In this document: piece after piece, positions 44,229-59,200 of the stretch
Numbering within the stretch: position 1 is the stretch's first letter
Layout: every line of letters begins with the position of its first letter
Assembly (NCBI GenBank): GCA_014607495.2
Contig: CP053150.1
Location: 13,536,495 to 13,600,494, forward strand
Source: Carposina sasakii
Taxonomy: Eukaryota > Arthropoda > Insecta > Lepidoptera > Carposinidae
DNA: 64,000 nucleotides
Reading direction: 5' to 3'
Position numbers and translations under genes: made by a program
Notes under the pieces: model-generated
The model's database searches: none
What the model was told of the DNA's origin: nothing
What the model saw: the letters and a program-made list of their open reading frames with translations, nothing else

Positions 44229-47200
44229 CTAGCGCGGCTGCTGGATGAGCATCGGTCTCGGACGCCGATCCCTGTCAGGATAGAATTGGTACATCAGCTT
44301 CTCCTTTCTCACAGGACGATCGTACGCACCGATTCCGCTCTCGTACGAGCGAGCGTGCCACATAGCGGCCGGGGGCATTGGAGCGTGCGCAAACGGCTGC
44401 ATGTGGGCCGGGAACGGCCCGGGGTGTGCGTGCGCAACGCTGAAGCGCTTGCTCGGCACCGGAGCGTCTTTCAGCGACAAACGCTCCGTCATTGCCGGCA
44501 GAATCTTCACTCCGTTCGCTTTCACAAAATTGGGTACTCTCGCCCGCAGACCGCAGTAGTATGGATCGTCTGAAATTCAAAATGTTCATGTTAGACACAT
44601 ATAAAACAAACAAGGTTAGAGCTTGCACAAAATTTCCTAGACACGAGTGTTTCGTGTTAACACTTTAGCATGCTAACGTTGAACACATCTCCAGTGCATG
44701 AGTGCACGTTCCGATCCATGTTCCGCATCCTACGCCCCGGCTCGTTCCAAATACCGCCTATTTAAATATCAAGGATACGCCGAAATGCCAGGCGGGGATT
44801 GCGACACGCCGCCGGGGCATTGTCTTGAGATAACCTCTGACTGAGCTTCTTGTCCTGCACATGACAGCCGATGAATTAGAACGTTTAAGTTTGCACTAGT
44901 TCAGTTATGTCTATAATCGTAAACGAATAAATATCGTAATCGTATAAATAATGACTAATAAAATAACTCAGCTTGGGTCTCTTCAGATTTTACTTTGACA
45001 GTTGTACTGATTTATCAGCGAATCGGAGCTGTTAATGATACAGCAATTTTGACTGGATATTCATGTTTAAGAATGAATTTCATATTTACTTTGAGTGGGT
45101 ATTGTGTTGGATGCCATTTATGACAGTTAATGCAAAAGGCAAATACTCTTCATTAGTCCATCCAGATTGTTACGCTAATAGCCAAGGTATACTAAAAATA
45201 ATAAAAATAACCTTTCCAAAATGGCGAAGGTATAAAATAGTAGTCCTTTTATTAAAATTTTATTGTTAACAACGTTTTGACTGAGTTTCCTTATATGCTA
45301 TGATATATTCGCATTGGGTTCCGTTAATTTTACGATCGCTCTACGAACAGCATTTTATTGGTGTCAAAACAAACATTATAAATAAGGTGGCTAACCTATT
45401 CATCGAAAAGGATATTCATAAGCGGTTTCCAAACAAACCGACTCAAAACATAGTTCTCCTGCGACTTTTGAAATAAACCAGAGTTATTCGAAAATAAACG
45501 TCGTTTTCTAGAATATGTTTCACGTTCACGCACATGTTGCAGGAATATGTCGGCGAGGGATAAAGGATGATCTGTCCAATGTCTATTGATATAATGTTCA
45601 CACTTGCGATGTAGCACTCTATAAATCGCGTGTCGCGTCCATAAATCTCGACCAATGTCAACCGAACTATTATGGCTGGGATTCTTTGGCTAATGTTTAA
45701 ATCACTGATACAATTGTAGACCAAAAAGTACCTATCTCGGTCACGCTAAAGCTTACAGTATGCTTTTTGCTATCGGATATTCTGGCGGCTAAAGTATAAT
45801 AGGACCTAGGTACCTAAGTAGGTACATAATCTACTTTGTAATAATATAATTTTATTATGTACCTACATAACTAGATCTTTTACAATTTTTCAGTAATCTA
45901 GCGATTTGTTCAATAGAAAGTCTCAGACATTGCCTTGTCATTTCTGTAAGGTAAAACTAATTTCTTTTTTATTACAAAATAATTAATGTTTTGGGATTTA
46001 AATACCTACTACTAATTTCTACTTATATTATATGCTGTAACATGAAGTTATTGTAAATAATTGAGTAATTTGCACAGTGGATCATCAATAAAATCACATG
46101 ACTGCACATCATATAAATGACCCCTTTCGCAATATAAGCATGACTCTCAAACTTCCATAATGTCCAAAGTAAGCATTTTTTTTATAAAAGTCATCCCTGC
46201 GATTAACCCAATCAGAATCCACACAAAGAAATACAAACAAACCCACGGCATTGTTATTAGTTCGTCGTTAATAACGCAATACACAAATAATTACAGTGAA
46301 TTCAAGAATGCCCCATTACGGTCTCAAATGACCAAATTAAGACCACCAGCATTGCAGTTGCAGTCCTTTTTAAAAATTGTTTTAGTCCGCAAGATACCCG
46401 TCCTCACTCCAATCAGGACAATTTATAGACTGCAATTGTTACTTTCTCTTTTATTCTCATTTGCTTACCATTGAGACCGCAAATGAGGTCATCAATTAAA
46501 TGCTCCAATGTACGCTAGAACGCCTAATTAGACTATGAAAAAATGTGATGACTCACCGTATTTCTTGTTATCTTTGCCTTTGTCAGATTTGCCTCTCTGG
46601 AACTGTATAGGGACGCGGTCGGCGTCTATGTCATCGTAGTCGGGCTGTGAAAAAACAAAACAATTTCAATAAATAAAACTGTAATCTGCAAATCGTAAGT
46701 ACCCATGTATTTGGAGAACATAAAATAAATCGTCACGAGAATTTTATCGCTTCAACGCCTAGAGTTGCGTAAAAACGAGCCGTTCTCGAATGCAATACGA
46801 TGAAAAAATCGATGTAAATATAAAATGCGTGGGCGATTTACAATCATTTATCTTGTAACAAGGTAAAGATGAGATCAGCAACAACTAATGCAGAAACAAA
46901 GCTCGTATGGAACGCGATTTAATCCACGAAACGAAATTATGAGCGCCACCCATTTGGCTATCCTATTCTTGAATAACTTTTTGCAGATACGCCTCTAGAT
47001 TCATTTTATTGTGTTTAAATGTGAAGGTTACACTTTAAAAATAATATTTTAATGTTGCAAACATCTCGCACTATTCGGGTAAAGAGATAAAACAGGCAGT
47101 TCTCGTAGCCAGCTATTATTTATCATTGATTTTCATGAGATATGATATCTGTCCCGCTGGGCAAAGCTATTGTCGACTGCACCCGACAGATATGTCGAAA

Positions 47201-50200
47201 ACTTGAGTATTTCTATAATTATCTTACAAGGAAGTCGACATTGACGAAGATAATCGGAATGAACTTTCACCTCGATAAGTTATTCAACGCTGATATGATT
47301 ATAGAAGTGATAAATGGCTCACAGTTGGTGAAATGTTGAGCAATTCAGGTGGAACTAAGTTATAAACAATTCACTTGAAAATCGACAGCAGACGGAGTAT
47401 AAATTGAACTGTCGGAAAGCATCGATAGTGATTAACGAATGACGAAATTTTATCTTAATCAAATGCGGTAACAATTTAATGTATTTGTGGTGGGATCGTG
47501 ATATTGCGTTTTTCAATGTCGTCCAGAAAATAAGAAAGTGCTCGGTATGCATTTGAGGTAAGATGGGAAAGCGTAATACAAAGGTTACCGACTCGACGCG
47601 ACAGAGATCTACGGACCGACGTAAAATGCGTACGTCATGCTCCTGCTATCACGATCTAGTGCAAGTTATGATATAAATCTATTAACTTGCGCAACTTCTA
47701 ATCTAATATTGACTGTGAATATGTCTACCATATAACACATTTTTTATGTCAGATTTGTGCTGTTGTAACTATAGTACAGAAAAATTAATGATGCAAATCA
47801 CGTTCGGTTTATTAAAATGTGATTGAATTTCGCTGACTCGGTGATTACGTGGGATAAGGTAAATCTAATTGCCACAGCAAGCTATCTTAAATACCAAAAA
47901 ACTGTTTAACTAGGTAGGCAGTAGTTTAGTTTCAAATAAATAAGTTAATCTGGATAAATCTGGTAAAATAGACTCTAGTTCTAACCAAAATTACTCTATA
48001 ATCTTATAGTGTACGAGTAGTTACATCATAAGAGATCAGGTAGGTATAATAATTATTTCAAATTGCGAGCATAGAGCACTTAATATATTTGTATTCCATC
48101 TGCATAAATTCATTTTATCATTGACATGTTACCGAAGTTTTTTTTATCTTTGCGGTTAAAAGCTTCCTGTGATGAATCGTCTTTGATTAAAATAACAACT
48201 TAAATCTGGATTTTTGGAAAGTCAGACTAAAGTTTTGCAAGAAATAAATATTTTACTTTTTAGGGTTCCGTAGTAAACAAGGAAAACATAACAAATAACA
48301 AATGTGTTACCATAGAGGAACTAAGATGTCATAGAGTGCTAATGTCATTCTGTTTCGATGCACCATTAGACTTTTCGGTGCCTCACAATTCCAGTCCATG
48401 ACACTTAGATTCTATTAGTGTAATGTATAGTAATGTACTACATTACTAATATATTGTAACGTATAGTAATGCAATCTAAGTGTCAAGGACTGGAATTTTG
48501 AGGTACCGAAAAGTCTAATGGTGCGTCGAAACTGTTAGTATGACATTAGCACTCTATGTCTACATCTTATTCCTCTATGGTGTTACAAAGTCACACATAC
48601 CTATGAATTCACAGTAGAATACAATTTACGATATATGTACCTCTATTTACCGGCTACTTGAAATGTTTTCTTCGTTGTTATATTTTAATACTACATACTT
48701 ATACTTTACATGCCATAGTATATGTATATAGGTATATCATTCATACTGACATTCATTATCAATTCAAAAACCCTTAGTCCGAAATACCGTATCCATAATG
48801 CAAGACTACTGAACACCACGCTACGGCTGATACTCACTAGTCCGCTTTATACCCAACCCAACTCATTTGACAAATAATACCGGCTTTAAAAATAATCTTC
48901 GTACAAAGAAAAATATGGTCCATTATGAGGTAAATCAAAGTAAAATTTAAAGTTACCGGCCCAGAAAGAGCGGCATCTTTTGCATTATAATGGAGAGACC
49001 ACAATGCAACAATATTTTTCATACCGAGTGAATTATAAATATCTACCATATGATTACTCGTTTTAATAGAGACAATAATAATAAAATTTGTATTGCAATT
49101 TTCACCTGTAACGAAATTACCTCAGTACGAAACCACATAAGTGTATCGAATGTAATAACAAGCGAAAACTACTTTATATTAGGTAAGTATATGGTTTGCA
49201 TTATAGAAGTCGTGCACTCAGATGGATTTAGTGAATCAAGTCCTATTAAATTAATTTTACATGAAGGGCAAAACTCGGCTGTTTTTGATAAATAAGCCGT
49301 TGCAAATCAAATTACGGCTGGCTAAGAAAACATGTTGGAGCGAAATAATTTTATGGAAGCAATTACGTTCTGAGCGCGAATTAACAATTATGATTCTAGA
49401 TAAAGAACACGACAAAAATAGGTAATTAGTGGAGTTATGTGCAAGAAATTTAAACCAGCAACATACACAAAGGTAGACAACGCTGAGTTCCTGAAATGGA
49501 GTAGCCAAAAATTCGGGATGCTGAAGGAGATATAACAAAGCATGCCATATCTCTTTAGCGTAGCCAGGATAGACGTAAATGGCCAGTAACAAGTTGCAAG
49601 CTTATCGCCTGAGAGTATTCATGGAGCTCCTTAGTCAAATCTTGCACCGACATGCAGGGAAAGAGATCTGATGTATTCTTGGGAAGCCCGCATCAATACT
49701 GGACAGCAACCTAGTAAATGTTAAAAAAATGCAAGTGGAAAAGGTTTTCAGACTCTACTTGAGACTCATTTTTATATGGACTATTAGCCCTAATGTTGAA
49801 GTATAACAATACTGACCTTAGGAATATCGGCAGGTATATGACCATATCCATTCTCCCTCGGCGGCGGTAGTTTAGGAGGCTTGTCTCCTCGTCGCTGCCC
49901 CATCTGCATCATCAGTTGTTCCCTAGTGGCTGCAACCACTCCGTGGCCATTGTGGCCGTAGCCTCCAGAACTGCCACTAGATCCTGAACCATTGGCATTG
50001 GAGCTGGCGATGCTGTAAGGGTCCTCGTCTGGGATGGGTATGCGAGGTCTATTCTTGATATCCATAGGTCTTTGAACTGTGTAAAGAAAGAAACATTTTT
50101 ATAATTCTAAGGATTCTGCATTGTCATCTAGGCTGACCTTAATTGGCGCAGTATATTTTTTTACTGAAAGCCATATTGCTAAAGAATTTGCACATGTTTT

Positions 50201-53200
50201 ATATTCGGTTTCCTGCCTGACACCAACCGTCCATGGAAATAATTAGGTGATCATATTGTAAAAATAATTAATTTGATGATGAAATGAAATTATTACAAGA
50301 TAAGTATTATTGATAAATAACCAATGTATCTACTGGAGCGTTAACATTATAGCTAAAGGTGAATAATTTTGCCCTTTCAAGCATGTCTATGCATATAAAC
50401 ACACATATACAAACAGAACCTTCGCCTGAATCCCTTCGACTCGAGCCCATCTATCTAATAAGAGTTTTAAACATCGACAATTGGAAACATTTAGTGACGC
50501 TTGCGCAACTAGACACGAATGTTGTGTCGTGATGCTCAGAACGGATGGCAATCACTCCTCTTCACGACTCGAACAACCTCCAGTTATTAGCAATACGATG
50601 ATAAAGGTTAGGAGTTTCATTAGAATGCTGATAATTACTGGCAATATTATAACATTTACATAGATGTCCCAGTTAATTTCTTTATTAAATAATCTTTATG
50701 ATTACATACTGGAAGATTATTAATTAGGTAGGTACTAAATAAGCAGCTGCGAATATGTTCTATATAGTTATTTGGAGTGTTATGTTGAATTTGGGGTTCT
50801 TGTATTTTATTAAGATTAAAAAGAATCAGGATAATATTTTTCTAGTTCAGAAGTTGCAAAATCGATATCTTATATCAGCAAAATAGGCTATAAACCAAAG
50901 TGTATCTATGTGAATTTATGCCAGCACTACCGATTGCTGTAGCACCAACTGACGTTCGTCAAATTACAACGAATGATCAAGCGGAAACCAAAGAAATAAG
51001 CTTAATCTACACTGCAACGGACAATTAGATTGTGTTCTTAAATATATTCCATTTGATTACCACGATTACAGGGACTGCCAACGTGGCTATTAGGGTAATG
51101 CGTTTCTAAATTACTAGTTGGTATTTTTAAACAATCTTTTACGCTTTTAGATATTAAATATTGGTGCGGACAGGAAGTGAATTTATAATTTTAAATTATA
51201 GCGTGCTTTGTTTAGATATATGTCGACGGTCTGTTGTAGATCATAAGCAACGATACTACATTGTAGACGAGATAAATGCCTCTTTCGCGCAATCTCGACG
51301 GGAGGGTAAAGGCAAACGTGTGGACATGCAGCCGCATGTTACAACGGGATTAGAATCGAGATTAGTTTGCTCGCGGTTTGAATACAAATGTTAGGAATAG
51401 ATGAGGTCTTACTCGGATTAGGTGACCTCATCTTGTGTTTAGAGTTGAATCTTTGATAAAATTTTCACGATTTTGAATTTGGCCACTAAGCTTTATTCAA
51501 CAACAATTTTTCCAGATTTTAGACCGGATATTATACTGCATCATTCAAGACAGTTTCCAATACAGATTTGCAATCACAGCCAATGATTAATAAAACCAGT
51601 AACGAGCCGTCTATCTTTGAACTCCGTCCCTGCTCCAGTTAAACTTAGATTTGTGCAATCGATCAGTAAATCGCAGCATGCTTCCTATTGTCGTCGCTAG
51701 TCACAATTTTGCATAACACCAGTCACGATCGGTGCCTGCCCAACTCTTTAGTGTTTCAATTGCTGCTGCAAATTCACTTTGGGATATAGGTAAATGGTGT
51801 TATTCCAAGTCGGTGATCTAGTTATGCCATAGTCAGTCACGAGTGCGTGGATCGACCTTCGTGATGAAATCGAAATTTGACGGTCTGATGAAGAACACGT
51901 CCACTTATGTGAACAATATGTTAGTTACAATATACGGTTTTTGTTGTAGGTGTTTGTAAATGTAAGTGGTTGTTAGTCTTAATGCTCATTATTTGAGGTT
52001 TTCTTTTATGCCAGTAGTAATGTCCACATATTATATATTATATCGTGAACATCCTCATTATTTTCAAAAGATAGCTAGATTAAGGCAATCTTCATAATTC
52101 TGCAACTAACGAATGGTTTCATACCCACGCGAACAAAACTGTCATGATTCTTCTATGAGAAACATTACATATCATAGTTAATAAATTTCAGTTCCTGAGC
52201 CGATAAACCCTGGTTTCACCGCAAAACCACTAGGAAATCTAGGAACAAATCTTATCTATCTTCGAATCGCGGGAATCTTTTCGTGCGGTTACTTTCCCAT
52301 AAGTCTGGGATGATTTGAGCAAAACCAATATTGGATGTCGATAGTTGCTAAGTCGGCATTAGGGTTAGAAATTTGCTGTACGAGTGAAATTAGATGCAAT
52401 GCATCATGAGATCGAAAGAGATTGCATTGTTGTGTAACAATGAGCTACTGAGAAGCGAGGCGAAGAGTTGATGCGGTTGCGTGCTATGGGAACAAAATTG
52501 TGATTTATAAAATTACCAATATATCAGCAGTCTTCGGAAAGTCCGATAGAAAATTGTCAAGATACAAATTAGTTCCTAGAAGAACAAGGAACAGCAAAAT
52601 TAGCATCCGCAATGTGTCGTCCAATAAAAACTGGTATGGAAACAAAGAGACTCCGTCAGCTGGCAAGAAGTAGTCCAGTAATGTCAACGACTTCGCATCC
52701 GGAAGTCATGTCAATGAGATCGAAAGCATATGCTCGGCCTGGCCTTGCTGAAACTGGTACTTAAGTCAATTACTAGAAATTCTTTCCATGATCCTGTTCT
52801 CAAGGCTTTAGCTGGAATGGGAAGACTTGAAGTTTGTGATTAACAGTTTCGCGTGAGAACTTTGAATAAAAATTTAATTTGGTGTATTCAGTTTGTTAAT
52901 GATTTTTCTTAGAGGTCGACTTATTGTTCGCTTGTGCACAGGGTCTAGAGGTCTGACACAAGGTAACTGGAACATTGTTAGATGTGTATGTGTACTGTCA
53001 TCGTCTATAAGGTCTCATTGTAGGTAGGTTTGGTTGTATGTACTGTTGCCAACAAATCTTTTAGTAACATAACTACCAAGGCCAAAAATGTTTTGGTAAG
53101 TAAGGATTAATAGGTTTAACCCGATAACCTTTTTACATTATCTGTATTTTTAATAAGACGCCATACGTAAGGCCATAGAAATATTGTGAAATGTTGTTTT

Positions 53201-56200
53201 CACTGATGATAGTAATAGGTATATTGATCGGGATGAAAGCTCAAATCAGCCTGTCTTGATCATAAAAAATCATGACACTATTCTATGGTAATTGTATTTA
53301 TGTTGATGATGCATGGATGATGTTTGTGTCCTTGAATATTTTGTACCGATGACATTAATTTCCGCCATGTCTAGTTTCCTTACCAAAGTTGATAAAGAAA
53401 TTATGGTAGTATTTCAATTTCTGCGAATAAATATTACAGTAGATCCCAAAGGTTTTTTTATCCTACATACTACTCGTATACAGCCAGATTTCGAGCTCTA
53501 TGAAGTTAAAAACAAATATATCACAAAACGTGAACAACAGAACACGGTCCCGTTCCCGAACAGTCAAACGGACAAATGTCCCGATTTCTGAATCCACTGT
53601 TTGCTATTTATAATGACGACATTATCGTATAAGGAGTGAGCTTTACCGCCATTTAAAAGCTAAAAGGGCATCATTAAATCTACTTGTGGGCGTCTTTTGA
53701 CAAAGTATATTTGCCATTTCATATTTTTCTACTCCAGATAAGCGAGAGAGACTTTTCAGTGTCGCGAGTTGTAAGATACAGGTGTAACATTTGTTCCGTG
53801 TGAGTAATAACAGGTGTTTAGCTTTCTGTCCAGTCCGTGACTTTATTATTGATTGTTGTCCTTTTCTGGAACGATCTAGAATGAACGGAACGTGATACCT
53901 TTAGGATACTCGTGTACTAGTTCCTTTGGATTGCGAACTGAATCGACAATTTCAATGTTTCGAATGCACGTACAGTTTTTGTTATACTCGTTCTAGTGGT
54001 GTTGTGTAAGTGTGTAAAACATAATTAGTAATTTTTATTGGTGTGATAACCATGTAAAAACTACTACAATACGACCTTATTCAATTGCATAATCGATTTG
54101 CGTAAAAAGTAAATAATAAATTGGTTCGATGTCTAAGTGGTTTCTAATGATATATATTTAAATTGATTTGATTTGAATAAGGCTTTACTAACAAGACTGG
54201 TGAAACATGCGGAAATAATTTCATTTCAACACACACATGACTTTATTCCAAATTAGTTGCTACTCAATTCATTTTATTTAGAGTAGGTAATTATAATGTA
54301 GACTGAACGAATTAGAATCTGAGTATGTTTCCTGTTTTTAGTTATCTTATAATAATGCTCTACATATTTATAAACTGAAATAGGGTAGGGACATTAGAGC
54401 TAAGTGCTTTTTAGATTTTAAATACCTAACGCTATTTTTTGTAATGGGATTTTATTTGCCATAGCTGTTTTAATATTGTTATAATATTTAAAATATATCA
54501 TACTCGTAAATATGACTTCTGCCGAAAGAAATATTGCTTCAGTTGGTTCATCATTACATTTAAAGATAAATAAATTATAAAGATCAAAGGTAATCATGAA
54601 CAAGATTAAAAACAAATAAATTGATTTAATCCTAAACAGACAATAATAATACATTTACAAGAATGATTGACTTGAATTTAAGGAATTTTTCAAAAAAACT
54701 TCGCCTCAGTTTTAAGTTTCAAAGTAGATTGCAACAAAAAAAGCGGCCAAGGGCGATTCGCAAATAAATAGGAGTTCTGTAAAACGACGAATAATTTTTA
54801 ATTACTTTACCAAATTTTTCCATTATTTAGTTAAATTGTTGTTGATAGAAAAAAAAACAGTATCTTTGAAAACACAGAAAGAAATAAAATAAATGTGTTG
54901 GTAATAAAATATAGGGGTTTAAGACCGAAAAGGGACACTATATCCTATACTATATCCTTTTATCACTTTGACCTTTTGGTTATATAAAGACAAAGAAATC
55001 CTTATCACAATTTATATTAATAACAAACACGTTATTTTATTACAATGTACCTACTATATATGAGTAGTTATCGCATATTTGTATAAATGTAGGTATGAAT
55101 GATTACGTGTTCTAAATTATGTCATCATACCTTAAGTCGGACCAGCGCTATGGCGATAGATTAATAAAGGCATCCCGCTACTCTGAGTACGTAAGAAAGA
55201 CTAATAAACAATGTGAGTAATAGTAACACTATCCATTAACATTATTGTACTGATGCGGGGCTTCACTAGAATACATCAGCTGCATCTCCTTACGTGCAAG
55301 TCGTAAGAGTCGCCTGAATGAACTCGGGGTCGGGAATTCTCTCAGGCGATAAGCTAGAAACTTGACATTGATCGATTATACCTGCTTTGCTTAACGTGGC
55401 TTTGGGGTCTCCTTTACGATCCTGCAGTTCTGGCTACCCAATTTCGGAAACATAGCTAATGGAGGACTTAAACTACGCACTATATCATACCTTTTGTATT
55501 CTGACATAAATAAGCTATTACATAAGAGTAATCAAAATTAAATGTAGTTGTTTCCTGTCGCCCCAGGAACCAGGTTTTTAGATATACGAGTAAATGGATT
55601 ACTTGGTAAAAAAACACATCAGTTTTCGATATGTCAAATTGTAATCTCTCCAGCGACCTCTACGTAAAATACAATAAACCAATATTATAATGCAATTAGT
55701 AAAATAATATAATAGTAGGTGGCAGTGTCCGTGACAATAGTATTTTATAAAATTATTAATAAAGAAATGGAAAAAATTCCTCACCCGGGTGGGAATCGAA
55801 CTCACGACCTCTGCATTCCGCGTGCCAGTGCTCTTACCACTGAGCCACCGGGTCAATTACTCGGATAATGAATTTTACCATCTCTTTTTGAAATTACATT
55901 ATTGGAAACGTTATTTTTCATCCCGATAGCTATACATAAGCCAAATCTCGGCAAACAAAGCTGAATCTCTCAGCACAATGTTTTAATGATGAAACGATCA
56001 ACCATATCCTAACTTTTATATTTTATAGTAGTAGACAACAAAATTATCTGAACATCTCCATATCTATACATATAATAAAAATGTAACGGATCGCTGTCTG
56101 TACATGGAAGATATATGAGAAAAAATATTACAGGAGACCTTTATCAACGCAGTAGTACCCAAAAGAATGATTTTTGAATTTTTTGTCTGTTTGTCTGTGC

Positions 56201-59200
56201 GTTTGTGCACGCTAATCTCAGAAACGGCTGAACCGATTTCGATGCAGGTTTCAGGAATATATTGTGACAGGTCCCACTTAACATATAGGCTACTTTTTAT
56301 CCCGGGAAAATGTTTTTATGCCGGATAATTTCGACATTTTGTTTCTCTGTAGTCCACGCGGACGGAGTCGCGGGCGTCCACTCGTTATATAATATTAGTC
56401 GATTTTGCTAGGATACTTTAAGGATGGATCTCTAATGTAAACAAAAACTTAAAAGATATATCGATAATCGTGTTCCTACCCGTTCGCATTGAACTTGAAA
56501 GGATGATATCTAGTTTTTAGCGCGGAAATAGCCATTTTTTACTTATATTATGAAGTAACGCCTAAAACATAACCTACGCTTTTGATAAATATATTTTACA
56601 TAGTATATGAGTTAATGCGATTATAGCATAGTTCCTTTGTTTTATTTGTTTGACAATTAAAATGTAGTTATAAAGGTATTAACTTGATTGTAGCGTTTAG
56701 ATTTAGGTGTGATATTTTATTTTAATTATGTTTCTTTGTTATTTTAAAGTTACGTAAGTATATAGTTTGTTTGTGCATATATTTTGGTTATGTTTTTTTT
56801 TAATAGCCTATGCTGTGTCCCACTGCTGGGCAAAGGCCTCCCCCGTTTGAGCCCACACTTGTCTTGTTCCCGCTATAGTGGCCCAATCCGGCAGAAACCT
56901 ATCCAGGTCGTCCCTCCATCTTCTCCTTGGTCTTCCCCTACGCCGGTTTCCGTCTGTAGGCACCCAATAAGTGGCTATCTTTGCCCATCTGTTTGGGTTT
57001 GGTTATATGTTATGAAATGTTTATTTAAACTACAGAAATTATAGCAATAAAATACTTTAAATCTATTAAAAATCAAAATGATTACCCTAATATAGCGTTT
57101 AGACCTGATGAGGGGTTTCACTAGAATACATCAGTTGCATTTATTTTCGCAGATATCGTAAGAGTAGTATATGACACTCGGGCATTATTCAATGCGTTAC
57201 GCTATGCTAGCTGTAGGCAGTGCCGTAAATAGGGCGGTGCCACCGGTGCCCAGGCACAGGGCGTAGACTCTGGGGGGCGCAAGAATGGTCACTTGGCCAG
57301 ACCAGGCAGGACTAAATAGAGCGCAGTTGTAGACGCTCGCACAGGGCGTAGAAAAGGCAATTTACTGCTCTGGCTGTAGGGTCTCCTTTATGATTTTGCA
57401 GTTCTAGCTATGTACCCCATTTGGGAAAAAAGCCGTGTGTGTTTACGTGCGTATTATAAATTAACGTGAAGTAAAAACGTCATAGTTTTACTCCAAGTAA
57501 TTATGAAATTGTGAAAAGTCTAAGTGTAATACCGGAGTAGGCCCAAACTAAGATGACGATTAAAAAAATATATAAAAGCTGGTACAGTAGGTTAGCATAT
57601 TAATGAATATCTGTTCCCAGGATTGTAAGTTTAATTAATGTATTTTTGTATACAGAAAAGGAAATCGACCGCGATTTGTAAAGCACTACCGTGAGAATTG
57701 CCCAGTTTGTATTTTTTTTTAGTTTCCGTATTTTGTAAGCAATAAATCACTGTATTGCAGCGTCTGTAATTTTTTTGAATATTGAATATTATAGGTATGC
57801 AACCAGCTTATTATCATCAATTCTCTTCTCCAAATTCCCATAGGGATGGAAAAAAACGAAAACTTTACGTCGACGTAGGAGGCAGCTGTGGACATGAGCT
57901 TTATTAATTTGCATATTCCGTGTCCCACAGCTGGGCAAAGACCACAATTCGAGCCCACACTTGTCTTAATAATAAGGGTTAGTTAACATAGTAGAGTATT
58001 ACGAGTATGTTAAGTAAAAGACTTCAACGGGCGCTCATATTTTTTTACATGAAATTGATACTACTTTGGAGCAAGATTGTAACTGTAACTCACAGAGCGT
58101 ATATTTAGTTACGGCGGTCAATAACAATGAAGATTAGCCATTTATGCAGTAGATAATATAGTCCATAAGTGTCTTTTCCCTAACTATCATAGCCTGATGG
58201 GACGGAAATCCGACATGACCGGAGAGAGGTCAGGCGGAGGATTAACGACTTTCCGTGCGTGTCTCGGTGTAAGATTATATAACAATTAAAGCTTTTATTT
58301 GCGTTATCTTATCATATAGGATATGTACGAATTCTATTTATGGATATTCGGGCTTGGGGAAAAGTCAAGTTTTTGCTATTTAGAAACTTTGCCCATTTCA
58401 AAACGGATTAAAAGCTTCATTATTATAAGTAAATAAATGATTTCTGCAACAGTAAATGTGTACAAATTCTAATGGCATGAATAACACGTTTAGTCATTCA
58501 CATTTACACTATCTGCCCTGACAAGGCTTACCACAATAAATCTAATCAACAAAATAGGACAACTGGTTAACAAGCTCGTAGATCATAGTGTGACAAAGTC
58601 CTACAGTGGTAGATGTTATCTACTAAATAGGACCATTGCTCATTAATGGTGTAGTTAGAAAGCTATTATTGTTTAGGACCAAGGCTGACGGAACAGGATA
58701 TAAATATGTCTAGGTAAGTAACTATAGAAGCAAGAAAAATTTAAAATCATTTTTTACATAGGATTTAAACAGTCAGTAGAGGCACATGAGGGTCTTGGTG
58801 TTTTGTAGGCGATGGCTGACCATCTGTCACGACTAACTGAACTTGTACATCTCAACTATACCCTCAAAATTTGGTCAGAAGTGGTTCTATCGGCCTTTGG
58901 TGCTCTGCCTACCCCGTAAGGGATACAGGCGTGATTGTATGTATGTATATATTTCAAACTTTCGTGCAATGGATTAGAAACCGAATATTGTGATGTAGAA
59001 TATTCAAAAAGATATGACTTATCTATCTAATAGTGAAATATAAAATGCATTCAATAGACATTTAGACTAACCTGGAGGCAGTTTAGACTTCAGCATGTCC
59101 ATAGCAACGACGTTGATGACCAGCACCCAGATGGGGCAGTCCAGCAGATCTCCATCGCCCTTCACGAAGGCCACCGCGCTGAGGCACTGGGTCTCCAGCC

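Noticed and set aside
44275..44628. Frames of 117 codons (minus) and 95 codons (plus)
   Set aside because: They are shadows of the last exon 44569-44229, which has a better splice phase and composition.
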